A DNA stretch of 64,000 bases. Source: Scenedesmus sp. ARA3 (lineage: Eukaryota > Chlorophyta > Chlorophyceae > Sphaeropleales > Scenedesmaceae). Both the position numbers and the translations under genes were made by a program. Position 1 is the first letter of the stretch; every line of letters starts with the position of its first letter. Positions 14,671 through 26,204 of the stretch are shown in pieces. The stretch covers positions 1 to 64,000 of the forward strand of contig RWJK01001434.1 of assembly GCA_004335835.1 (NCBI GenBank). Reading direction: 5' to 3'. The notes under the pieces are model-generated. The model made no database searches. It was given only the letters and a program-made list of their open reading frames with translations, and was not told the DNA's origin.

Positions 14671-17600
14671 ATGGGCTCAGAGCAGATGTATGATGGTAAG
14701 TTTTCGATTTTGTATTGTCGCTTTGGCCTTTCAGCCTGCTGCATCAGCTGTCACGTTGCCCACCACGCTGGCCCGCCCTGCAGGCTACTCCGCCACCCAG
14801 CTGTTCGGGCAGGGCGTGAGCTACACGTACGATGATGTCATCATGCACCCAGGACACATCTGCTTTGGAGCACATGAGGTAAGCAGGCGCGGGAGGGTTT
14901 GCCGGTGGAGCAGTGCTGGCTGGCAGCAGCACCAGCAGCATACCGTGCGAGCTTGTCATGCGAGGCCTCACAAAGGCATGTGGCTGGCTGTTGCAGGTGG
15001 ACTTGACGAGCAATGTGACGAAGAATATCAAGCTGCGCGTGCCCATTGTCAGCTCACCAATGGACACAGTGACAGAGGCAGAGATGGCAGTTGCCATGGC
15101 AACGGTGAGGCCCCACCACCCAGCAGCTGACTCTAGCATGCTTGCAGGCACTTGTCAATGTCCGCTAGATTGCTTGGATGCTGCAGCAATAGCGCTGCAG
15201 GCGGCTGCAGCCTTTGAGACCAGCAAGCTGTCAGTGCTGGCTGCCATTTGGCCAGCATGCTTCCACAGCAACTGCCGTCGATAATTGCAGCAGCTTATGC
15301 ATAGTCTGATGCTCCCACAGCAACTGCCGTCGATAATTGCAGCAGCTTATGCATAGTCTGATGCTCGTCAGCAAGCTGTGCTAGTGCGCACTTTGAGCAC
15401 TACTCATAGCTTCATTGTGCACTCACCAATGCCTGTCTTGGCCTAGTGGCCCATGCATGCTGGACTTGGGGCTCTGTGCTTGCACCTGCATCATTTGCAC
15501 AAAGCAAGTTACGCAGGTTGGGACTCCGTGCAGCTGACTTTCCTCCACACTGTTTCACCTCATTATCATGTTCCTTGCTGCGCTTCTATTTCCTCGCCAG
15601 GTGGGCGGCATGGGCTTCATCCACTACAACTGCACCATCGCTGAGCAGGCGGCCATGGTGGCCAAGGTCAAGGCGCACAGCCCAGGCTTTGTGGTCAACG
15701 TGGCCTGCATGACGCCAGACACACCCGTCAGCGCACTCGACGCTCTCAAGGTGCGGCCAGCAGCAGCAGCAGCACCAGCAGCAACAGCAGCATGTGTGTG
15801 CGTCAAAGTGTGACAAGGCGCGGTGTGCGAGTCGCTGTGCAGCTTGCTCTCATGCACTCCAGTGGTGCTTGCATGTCGCTGCTTGTGGCTCTGCTTCCAA
15901 AGCAACAAGTTGTAGCGGCCAGCAACACCAGTGCAAAGCTGTGCCAGCAGCAGCATGTGCCTGAAGCACCTTGACGCTTGCGCAATCCCTGCTCTGCCTC
16001 CTTTGCACCGCACGCACGGTGACACTCGCACCCTGCTGCCTTGCACTGGCACTGCTTGCATTTGAATTCACTCCACTCTCTTACTGACACCGTTGCTATT
16101 GCTATGCATCATCACACCCGCAGTCCACTAAGAACTTCAGCAGCGTGTGTGTGACAGACACAGGCGCGCTGGGCGGCAAGCTGCTGGGCATCGTGACCAG
16201 CAGGGACATCGACTTCGTCAGCGACAGGTCCACACCACTGGAGGAGGTCATGACGCGGTAAGACGCAGCAGAGGCACGCGCCAGTTGCACTGCTGCAAGG
16301 CCCTATGAGTGGATCATGCACTCGTCCAGCAATTGCTTTTGCTGTGCAGAAGTTTGCAAGATTGCTGCTCAGCTGCCCAAATGTGGCACGTGCCTCAAGC
16401 AGTGGGAAACCAAGGCACGCAGTACGTGCCTGCAGCAGCAGTGACGGTGCATATGCCACAGCACCTGCGGCAAATCGGTTCCAACAACAGTCTGAGCTGG
16501 CACAGCTGCTGCTGACATGTGTGGTCCCTGCTGGTGTTTGTGCGCGTGTGCAGCGAGGTGGTGACTGCGCCCGCTGGCACCAGCGCCAAGGCAGCGCAGG
16601 AGGTGCTACGGGCCAACAAGAAGGGCCGCCTGCCCATCGTCAACGCAGCAGGGGAGCTGGTGAGCAGCAGCGCACTGGCCGCGCCGCTTGCAGCATTGTT
16701 ACAACGCTGCTCCTGAGCCTGCACCCTCTTTGGCTACCTGTGTCAGCAGTGCGCGCGGTTGGTAGCTGCGGTGTGTGTTGACGTGCACATTGCGATCAAC
16801 TTGCTTGCATCAGCTGACATGATGCGATGTATGCTTGCTTTCAGCATCTGATTTTGACTGCATGTCGATGACCTCTGCGCATCTTTCCCGTCTGCGCAGG
16901 TCGCACTCGCTACACGTGCCGCGTTTGTGGGCGAGCGTTTTCTGCCGCCCCAGGGCGCGCCCAGCCTGGACGGCCAGGGCCGGCTGCGCTGCGGTGCCGC
17001 CACCGGCACACGCGAGGGTGACAAGGAGCGCATTGCGGCGCTGGTGGCTGCAGGCGTGGACGCAGTCATCCTGGACTCCTCGCAGGGTGACTCCACCTAC
17101 CAGCTGCAGGTGTGGCGCACAGCATGGGCGTTGAGGAGCATGTGATTCCGCAGCATGCGGTGTGTGGAGGCATCTGGTTAGCGCATTGGCGCACATCAGC
17201 TTGAAATGTCTGCCTTCAACTGCACCTCCCCCGCATTGGTGCACATCAGTCATTCCTAGCACGCGTTCGATGCATCAACCCACCTGCTGACACACACGCA
17301 TGCACAGTGCACATGTGCTGCTACAGCCGTTTGCAACCTCCTTCAACGCCCACATTCCCTTGCGTGTTTGCTGTGTTGCTCTCCTGTTGGCTGCTGCAGA
17401 TGCTGGCCTACATCAAGCAGCAGCACCCCGCGCTGGACGTCATCTGTGGCAACGTGGTCACGGGGGCGCAGGCGCGCCGCCTGATTGAGGCCGGCGCTGA
17501 TGGTCTGCGCGTGGGCATGGGCAGCGGCAGCATCTGCACCACACAGGAGGTGAGGCAGGGCCATTTTGCGTCTCTGGATGCAAGTTGTGCTGCAGAGTGC

Positions 17601-18612
17601 TTCCTGCAGTGCTGGCTGCTGCGGCTGCGCCTTGGGCGTGTCTGTGCCATGCTCCTGCTGCCTGCGTCGAGTATTTTTTGTACAAAGCCCAAAATGCCGG
17701 CATCTGCTAGCTAGAGATGATCGCTTTATGCAGATAACACAATCTGTTGACGACCTGGCGTGTGCTGCTGCTGCTGTGTTCCGCAACATTGCAGGTGTGT
17801 GCGGTGGGCCGCGGCCAGGCCACCGCGGTGTACCAGGTGTCGCGCGTGGCCAACCAGCTGGGCGTGCCCATCATTGCGGATGGCGGCATCCAGAACAGCG
17901 GCCACATCTGCAAGGCGCTGGCGCTGGGGGCCAGCGCGGTCATGTGCGGCAGCATGTTTGCGGGCACCACTGAGGCGCCCGGGGACTACTTCTACATCAA
18001 CGGGCAGCGCGTCAAGGTAGGCAGATGCGTTGCACAGAGTGCGCAGTGCATGCAAGGATTGGGTTTGAGTGCCATATGTTGATTCTGCGCTAGGCAGCTG
18101 GCTGCCAACGCCAACAGCAACCTGCTATTGTGCAGGCTAACAGGCACACCAGCAACGCAGCAGACAACAACACGCTTCATATGCAGTGTTTGTGCCTGTC
18201 CTCGCCTCTTGAACAGGCGGGAGGGATGTGTTCATCGGCGTTTAGCTTGGCCCTGCCTTACTGTCCTCTCTGCTATCTCTGCTGCCTTTCCCACCCGCAG
18301 AAGTACCGCGGCATGGGCAGCCTGGACGCCATGGCCAAGGGCAGCGAGGCGCGCTACCTCAGCGACACGCAGAACCTCAAGATCGCGCAGGGCGTGTCCG
18401 GCACCGTCAAGGACAAGGGCAGCGTGCGCAAGACCGTGCCATACCTGGCGCAAGCAGTGAGGCAGGGCTTCCAGGACCTGGGCGTGCAGGATGTGCCGCA
18501 GGCACGCAAGGCGCTGGCTGGCGGCAGCATGCGCATGGAGGGCAGGACGGGCGCTGCGCAGGCGGAGGGTGGCGTGCATGACCTGCTCACATATGAGAAG
18601 ACACCCTGGTGA
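14671..18612 (+). CDS. IMPDH: Inosine-5'-monophosphate dehydrogenase
   Basis: Ten exons: 14671-14695, 14748-14878, 14997-15104, 15601-15750, 16124-16257, 16554-16659, 16900-17109, 17400-17549, 17795-18016, 18301-18612; 515 residues, the usual length. The enzyme oxidises IMP to XMP with NAD+, the committed step of guanine nucleotide synthesis in the cytosol. Seen in order: [42 protein letters not shown], a pair of CBS domains in exons 5-6 ([12 protein letters not shown] and [14 protein letters not shown]), [32 protein letters not shown], the catalytic loop [10 protein letters not shown] with nucleophile Cys334, [15 protein letters not shown], and [11 protein letters not shown]. The CBS pair normally binds purine nucleotides and tunes activity. 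The first exon codes only eight residues, so its exact start and junction are the least certain part. Intron 3 carries a perfect 52-bp tandem duplication. Confidence 0.97.
15263..15366 (+). repeat. perfect 52-bp tandem duplication in IMPDH intron 3
   Basis: The unit beginning CCACAGCAACTGCCGTCGAT and ending AGTCTGATGCTC occurs at 15263-15314 and again, unchanged, at 15315-15366. No spacer lies between. Identity of the copies points to a very recent event (or an assembly duplication). Confidence 0.95.
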
Positions 18613-19617
18613 TGTGGCCGCAGCTGCTGTGTGGTTGGACTGGACGGCGCTGTGTTATGTTGGCGTGAATTGTACAAATCGCGAATGGTGACTAAGAAAT
18701 GCTGGACGGACTTTTGTGATGCTGGTGCTTGTCATTGTAGCACGGCTGCCGTTTGTTGCAGGGTCAAGGTGCCGTTGGCTGCGCCCGGCATCCCTGTCGA
18801 CACGTGGTGATTGAGTGTTGGGTGAAGAAGCAGCCTTGCTGTGTTGGCAGCAGCAGGACTGCTGCACCCTTGATTACGTCTTCGTACATCTTGCTCTCAC
18901 TGTTCCACTCACTGGCTCAGGATGCCGGGCCGTGTGGCCGCACAAAGTGTTCTCGTTGTGTTTGCGGTTACACTTGTGCGTTCTTGCTTTAGCGCTCTGC
19001 ACACTGTGGCATTTTGACGTGCTTGGTGACACTGCTTCACCAATTTTGATTGCTTCAAGCAGCACAGTGCGGAGCTGGGCTTATGGAACTTGAGCCAAAG
19101 TACATATGTACGTACACTTCTAGCGGTACGACTGTGCATGCACATGCTGCGCAGCATTGCTGCATGATGTCGGCCTCTACATGACGGTTGTTGCGCAGCC
19201 TGACTGAGCTTGGAGCTGCTTGGAGCAGCTAGTGACTGCAGAACCTACTGGGTTTGGGCCTGTAACAGAGACACATTCATTACATGGCTCACATGACACT
19301 GCCTGGTCCCACCAATCTCCAAGCAGGCTGAAGAAAGAATCAGACTGAGTCTGACCACACTGCACACCCTCAGTCGGCTGCATAGTGAGCCAAGCTGTGG
19401 TCATGATACGCTGATTACACGCTGGGCTTGACACACGTCAAGGCAGCGCAGCGCGCTGCGCTCAAGTTGAACCTGAAAGCCTGGTACTGAAGTTGACCAT
19501 GCTGACGAAAACAAAGCAACTATGGGCGACTGCAACCGCTGCCACTGCTGTTGCTTCCTGCCCATCGCTGCTGCCTCAAGTCCAGCAGATGCTACACTGC
19601 AACAGCAGCGCCAGGCT
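18613..19617. other. convergent intergenic region, no gene seen
   Basis: About 1 kb of unique sequence with stops in all frames at short spacing, no family match and no repeat. It contains the IMPDH 3' UTR and the 3' UTR of the minus-strand gene that ends at 19618. Confidence 0.5.
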
Positions 19618-20976
19618 TCAGTAGATGGTTGACAGGTTGAGGCTGCTGCCCGTGCCCAGCACCTTGTTGGCCTTGGCGTTCTTGTGCGCTTGGAAGTACT
19701 GCAGACAGCAGGAGTGTGGGCCAGGCAGGTGTTGGCCCATGTGTATCAGACATATGATGCGAGCCAACAGCCTGCTGGGAAGGGGCGCCGCTGAGGCTCA
19801 CAGCAGCAAGCTGCCAGCCAGAGCACAACAAACCTCCCAGGCGTACCAGTTGAAGTGGCTACTGCTGGTTTCAAGGTGAATGCAGGCTTGTTGCCTGAGT
19901 TTAAGCTGCTGCTGCGCCGCACACAAGTCCTGCGTCTCACCATGTTTGCCGTCACTTGCTTGATGGCCTCACCGCCGCCCTCTTTGTGCTGTGCGCAGAA
20001 CTCCGCCTGGTACCTGCTGCTGCGCGTGAACTCGCTGCCCTCGCAGCCCAGCGTCACGTGGCTGCCGCGCCCCGCCTCCTTCACCTTCTTGGCGGTCTCG
20101 CGGCCTGGGTACGTGTCAGAGGTTGTGCATGCGCAGGACGTTCAAGTTGCAGCGCAATAGTGAGAGACAGTTCTTGCATGCTCAGGCCTAGGGCAACGCA
20201 GCATGCTGTGCTGGCCAGTATGAGATAGGAGCTGTAACAGGAGTCCACAAGGCCTGCCAAGCTGCTGCACACATCGCAACCGAGTTTAAAGTTCCTGACA
20301 ACTTCGTACTGCACCGCTGTCACAGTCCTGCTAGGCCTGAAAAAGTGCAACCCCTTGTACAGCAGTACCACGCTTGCATGCAGGAGGTACTGTTGGGCAA
20401 TGATGTGCTAGCCTGCTGCTGTGTTTGTCGCTCGCACACGAGGCTGGTGTTGCTGCAAGATTACGTGGTGCAGCTTCCACTGCGTGCACCTGCAGTGAGC
20501 GTTGCAGCCCTGCTGTGCCTGCACACCTGTGAGGTCCTTGATGGCGCCTGCTGCGTTGCCCTTGCAGCTCTGCCAGAAGTCCTGCACGTCTGAGTTGCGC
20601 GCCTCGTTTGTGGTGGACTTGTGGCAGCCCTCATACCACTTGGCTGCCTCTAGGTCCTCATTGGCTGTGCCCTGCATGCACAACACAAGTCACGTAACTT
20701 GACAGAATACTGTCACAGCAGAGCATCGCTGCTGACGCCTCTGCCTTGGCTTGTGATGAAATACAATGCCACCAGCAGTACGTTCATCATTGCCGCCTGT
20801 TGGAGATAGCCCAGCCCTGCTGTTCCCAGATGCTGGGAACAACCACAAGGTGAGGTGATGGTTTTCAACAGCTGACTGCAGTTGCGCTTGCTTTGTGTTG
20901 CCTGATGCTGCATGCCGTTGCTGAAGCTTGGCAGACTAGTACACACTCGCCTTGTGTTTGGTGGGTCCATAGCCAT
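19618..20976 (-). CDS. small four-cysteine protein of unknown function
   Basis: Three minus-strand exons are well supported by GT-AG sites and phase: 20671-20527, 20104-19941 and 19698-19618. A first exon at 20976-20947 (MAMDPPNTRR) fits the phase but is a guess. The product is about 139 residues, soluble, with no signal peptide in this model. Visible features: AKWYEGCHKSTTNEAR, FWQSCKGNAAGAIKDLTG, SHVTLGCEGSEFTRSSRYQ, AEFCAQHKEGGGEA and a C terminus SSLNLSTIY. The four Cys are spaced roughly 22, 30 and 19 residues apart, so it is not a CX9C protein. Charged residues and aromatic positions look conserved in style, and coding-like third positions favour G/C. I do not recognise the family. It converges with IMPDH. 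Confidence 0.55.
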
Positions 20977-21857
20977 GCCCAAATGTGTAAGCTGCTGGTG
21001 GAGGTGCCGCCCCTGGGTTACTGCCTGCAAGCAGGCAAGGCAAGCAGCTTTGAAACCGCACGTCCTACAAACCAGTATCTTGTGCAGCAGGTGCCTCAGA
21101 ACTGCTGAACAGCACCCTCCTCACATTGTGTCATCATCTTGCTGTCTGCAACGCTTGCGGGCTTCCATTCTGCCATTTAGTTGTATGAAACTCTGGCGAA
21201 TGCTTGAGTCGAGACTGTTTAGTCTGTTTCGTGCCACAGTTCCCGCTCTAACGCTTTGGCGCTCGCTTTTGCTCGAGAACACAAATGACTATGTTGCCGT
21301 ATCTCTCAAACACTTCGACTACTTGAAGCGTACAATAATTCACATAAGAGAGAGGCACCGTGTACAAAACAGTGACACCCACTGTGTGACAATGACACGC
21401 CAGCAACCCTAATCTGCTGTAGAATGCCGGAGCCGACACAAAGAGCTAGCGATGCCTTTTAACTCGAAGTCTACATCCATGCGCATGCGAAAGTATCAGG
21501 ACTGTCGAGCTTCTACATGCCCATGCCCTGGTCACTGCACACCAGCTGCTGCAGGGTGCTGCTGTTGGCAAGAACACCTGTGTGTGAGAGGGGCTGCACA
21601 CAGCAAGATGCAGCACGACAATTCTTCGCATGCATGCATGTAAACGCGCATGCATGCTGAACATGTTCTCGGGTGCTTGGCCCTTGCAACTAGGGTTCTC
21701 TCACAGCATATGCTGCAGCAGCACACAGAAGCTGCCAGAAGTGCTGATGCTGTCGGCTGCAGCACCATTCAGTTCAAACAGTTCAGCCACTCTGCCATCC
21801 TGCCCAGTTAGCATGCAACAGCTGCCTCTCGTAGGGCACGTCACATCACGCTGTCCC
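20977..21857. other. intergenic region, no gene seen
   Basis: No exon with splice support on either strand. It should contain the promoter of the minus-strand four-Cys gene and the 3' UTR of the next minus-strand gene. Confidence 0.45.
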
Positions 21858-22548
21858 TCACTGCTTCTCCCCGCCGCCAAGCTTGTCAGCAACGCCCGCC
21901 ACAGCAGCCATGGCCGCAGCCGCTGCCTTATCCCCAGCATCCCCCGGCACGCCACGCGCGGCCTTCAGCGCCGCCGCCACGCCAGCAGCAGCAGGCCCGC
22001 CGAACTCATGCTCCAGCTGCTCAGTATGATACAAGATCATGGTCAACGCTGCTGCCTCCCGCGGCCCCACCCCTTCAGTGAGCGCGTCCAGATCCCTCTC
22101 GCCGCCCCACAGTGCCAGCAGCGGCTGCCGCAGCTGCCAGCCTACCTCTTCAAGCGTGCCCAGCAGCCCCACAGCCACCAGGCCCCGCAGCTCCCGCTCC
22201 TCCACGTCATCATCATTCAGCCACGGCACCTGGCACAGCAGCAGCAGCAGCAGCAGCAAGCGCAACAAACAGCAAACCAGTGGGACCAGGCAAGAGTCAG
22301 ACTGAAGCGGCAGCAGGAGGTAACCAGAGGAGCAGACGGCTGAGACAGCTCACCAGCTTTCTTTGACAGTGTTTCCTGCAAGCTGCGCTGAAGCGACCCT
22401 TGTGTCTGGCAGCAGCTGAGGCAGCTGTGCTGCCGCTGCTGCCCTCACCTGCTGCACCAGCACCATCACTGCTGCTCAAGCAACCAGCTCCTCCTGCACC
22501 TGCCCTCGTTGCTGTATGTTGCTGCTGCTGCTGTTTGTCTCCGCTGCA

Positions 22549-22579
<31 letters not shown>

Positions 22580-24200
22580 ACCTCCTGCACCCCCTGCCTC
22601 ACCTTGGCCAGCACCTCGTAGATCTCGTCCATCTCCTTCAGCTCAGCAGCCACTGCAGACTCGTCAGCGCAGCGGCCCTCACCGCCACGCAGGCTCAGCT
22701 CCTCCTCACCATCATCATCACCGTCACTGCCATCTGCAGGTGCCCAGGCAGCGCAACCATACACAAGGCTTACACTCACACACACACAAACAGGCTCAGC
22801 TGTCACAGCAGACATTTGAGCCAAGCTGTGATGGGCGTAAACGCGCGTTTTCACTCTGGCGTTTCAGCAGTCAACCCCTCGGCTTAGTTTGCAGAAGCAC
22901 ACTACAGGTAGCAGGCAGTGCAAGAAGGGCACAGAAGACAGAAAAGGGCATAACGCTTGGAAAGGCCAGGCTGTGCCAAGTGGTAGCATACGAGCACCGC
23001 AGTGCTGTCCCATAGACAGCAAGCAATCATCCCCGTCGATCAAAACTCACCCTCCCCATCGCCGCCGTCGCCCGCTGCCCTCTTGTTGCTGTCTGCTATC
23101 TGCTGCGCAATCTCAGCAGCGCTCTCCTGCGTTGTGCCGTAGCTGTCACGGCCAGCAGCAGCAGCAGACAGCAGCTGCTCAAGCTGCAGCATGGCCTGCT
23201 TGCCAACAGTGAGCCGCCGCCGCTGCTGCTGCTGCGGCTGCTGCGGCTGTTGCTGCTGCTCCTCCTGGCTGTCAGCCGATGCATCATCAGCTGCGACTTC
23301 CTGCTCCTGCTGCTGCTTCCCTTGCTGCTCCTGTGCGCCTGCCTCGACTGCTGCTGCCGCGCTGCTGCTGCTGATGTGTGAGTGCTGCTTGCTGCTGTTG
23401 AACCTGCTGGCTCTGCTGGCGTTGACCAGCTTCTGCGCAGTCTTGACCAGCTTTGCTCGCAGCAGCTGGGCGTCTGTGCTGGGCACAGAAGTGCTGCTGT
23501 CTTCGCTGCTTGCATGGCTGCTGGTGCGGCTGCTGTACTGGTCAATCAGCTCCTGCCAATCTCGCTTGTCTGCCGCAGCCTCCCTGCACAGTGAGCAGCC
23601 ACACAACAATGTAAATTTACAAACAGCGCTTCAACACACAGGCAGCAGCACAACGTGGCTACGGCAACTTCTTGCACTGTGCTGCTGCAAGGGGACCTGT
23701 GGTCTGCTGTTGCGGCTGTGCTGCTGTCCACCCTTGCAGTTGTGCCCACCGCACTTGTGCCCACAGTCGCCACTGCCTCCAATGGGCAACTGCTGCGCTC
23801 CTTGTACTGCTGCCGCGACATCATACATCCGCGTGACGCAAGCATGCTTGTCTCGCCACCTGACAACCCTGCTATTTTGTAACGCCACACGCGCCGCACC
23901 TCTCACTCTGTGCCGCCTGCTGCTGCCTGCGCACTTTGTCAGGGTTCACCTTCAGGCTAATACCCAGCGGCACACCCCTGCTGGTCATCAGCATGCCCAG
24001 CGGGTCACGCATGGCAATGCGTGCCACATGCGCCGGCAGCATTGAGGCTTCCCGTGCATGCTGCCCCGCCTGCCATGACTCTGTCGCCTGCTCAAGGGCT
24101 TCCTTCAGGGCCTTGAACTGCTCTGTGGCTTGAAAGCTGCTGCTGCTGCTGCTGCTGCTACTTTGATCCTCAGTGCTGCTGCCCTTGGGCGCTGCGCCAT

Positions 24201-24231
<31 letters not shown>

Positions 24232-24714
24232 GTCCTCGTCGTCCCTGCTGCCGTGGTACGAGTGCGATCTGGCAGCAGCAGTGCCTGCAGCAGGGCTGTG
24301 CATCCAGGCCTGCTGGGCCTGCAGCCGCAGCGCAGTGCATGCAGCAGCACCCAGCTGCAGCGCCTCCTGCGATGGGGCAAGTGCAGGTGGCAGCAGCGCA
24401 TGCATGAGTGCAAGCGAGTGTGAGTGGCGCAGGATGCAGCGGTGCAAGTGTGAGCAAGACAACGGAACCCTGGTTGCAAGGCTGCACATAGAACGCATGG
24501 AGCATACCTGTATACTCAACACAAGGCAGATGCAGGTACAAGCACCCATGAGTCCCCCAGGCATGCTTAGCCACAACACATTGCTGCAGCTGCTGCTGTT
24601 GCTGCTGTTTGAGCTGCTGCTGCTGGGGCTTACCTGCTGCAGAGGAGCAGCAACCCCGGCTGCCAGCAGTTGTTTGCTTATGCCTCGCATGGAATGGCTT
24701 AACAGTCGGACCAT
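21858..24714 (-). CDS. uncharacterised acidic, low-complexity protein, possibly organelle-targeted
   Basis: Five minus-strand exons keep phase: 24714-24634, 24366-23900, 23583-23051, 22733-22603, 22229-21858; about 527 residues from the Met at 24714. The frame is open upstream to a Met at 24846, so the start is uncertain; a Met at 24690 is also possible. The N terminus (MVRLLSHSMRGISKQLLAAG) is basic and hydroxylated, as expected of a mitochondrial or plastid transit peptide. Then come a Ser-rich linker, a helical block (FKALKEALEQATESW and AHVARIAMRDPLGMLMTSRG), a long Gln/Ser-rich region, an acidic stretch (DGSDGDDDGEEEL) and a C-terminal domain with NDDDVEERELRGLVAVGLLG and ALTMILYHTEQLEHEFGG. 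No family is recognised. It is divergent from XPD. Confidence 0.6.
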
Positions 24715-25263
24715 GCCGAGTGCTGATGGCCTGATCTTAGCGAGTGTGGTTGTGGGCGTGCCGCGCCCAGCAGCACTTGAGCAAAGCCGCAGGGCAACTA
24801 CAGTATGGTTTGGAAGCAGTCCACTGCTCGTTGCCGTATCACACACTCTTCAGGGACAGGTCTGGCGCGCGCCGGTCTCGAGGTGACACAACTGTGTCAA
24901 CAGTACAATGTTATCACTAGGGCACAGGTGTTTTTGCTGCAGCCAAACGATCTATTCATTTTCAGCCTTGTCTTACTCAAAAGCCTCAAAGCCTCAAAAC
25001 CAGCGCATTACACGTACGACCCATAGCTCTCATCTCTGTTTGCAGTGGTGTTCTTGCCACAGCACACACAGCACCTGTTGCTCATTCACCCCGTCGTGAT
25101 CCGACAATGTGCTTGCAGATGAACCGTCGATTCATGTGACTCATGAGTCGTTGCTACGCTCTTCAGAGCTGGCAGCACCCACCCCGCCAAGTGCCGCACC
25201 AAATTCAGCTGCTGCTGCTGCTGCTGCTGCTGCTGCTACCTGGTCTACTGCTGACAAGCAGCC
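24715..25263. promoter_or_regulatory. divergent region between the acidic-protein gene and XPD
   Basis: Both genes start out of this 549-bp stretch. A (CTG)n run lies at about 25209-25237, 25 bp before the XPD start codon, and may belong to a 5' UTR intron or the UTR itself. No other element is clear. Confidence 0.4.
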
Positions 25264-26169
25264 ATGAAGTTCATTCTAGATGGCCTCACAGTGTACTTCC
25301 CCTATGAGTTCATCTACCCAGAGCAGTACCGCTACATGCTGGAGCTCAAGCGGGCGCTGGACGCACATGGGCACTGCCTGCTGGAGGTGTGCTGCGCGCA
25401 TGGACGCGGTTTGGCTTCTGCACGTGGCATGGCGTATGCTGTGGTTCTTCTAGCAGCTGGAACGACTGATCAACAACAGCCCACACATTGCTGTGCAGCT
25501 ATTGAGAGTTCGTTTCTGCATTTGCCCATGGCATTTGCAGTAGCATCAGCAGTAGTGGCAGCAGCAGCAGCTGCATCGGCAGCAGCAGGAGCGGCAGTGG
25601 CCTATCAGAGACAAGACTGTCGTGCACGTCCCCTGCGCATGGTGTACTTCGGGTTTGCCTGCATCGTATGTTTTTTTTTTTGCCTCGCCGTCATCACTTT
25701 GCTCGCCTGGTAAGCAAGGAAAACAGCCGGTTGTAAGCGCTCATTTGCCTGGTCTGCCCACTTGCAGATGCCCACGGGCACAGGCAAGACCATCACGCTG
25801 CTGTCGCTCATCACCAGCTACCAGCTGGCACACCCTGAGGTTGGGCGCGGTCCTGGAGCCTGCTACAGCAACAGCATGCAGTGCTGGACATGCCATGACG
25901 ACACTGCTCCCTGCAGTCGCTGTCTGGCAGAACAGGGAAACAGACAGCACTGGGAGGGAAATGGAATAAGCAAACGCTGCAGTGACAGACATAACTGCTA
26001 TGGCAGCGGTAGAAGCAGCAGCTGAGCTTGTTGGCTCTGGCACAGAGTCATCAGGTGTGACAGGCCACCAGCAACAGCATGTCGATAGAAGTTCAGCCAG
26101 CGCGGCAGCAGCTCTGTCACCAGCACGTTTTGTGACTTGGCTCGTGGTTTGCTGCTGCTGCTCCTGCTG

Positions 26170-26204
<35 letters not shown>

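Noticed and set aside
22354..22375. 22-bp micro-exon with good splice sites in the acidic-protein gene
   Set aside because: Including it breaks the reading frame of the last exon, while skipping it keeps phase.
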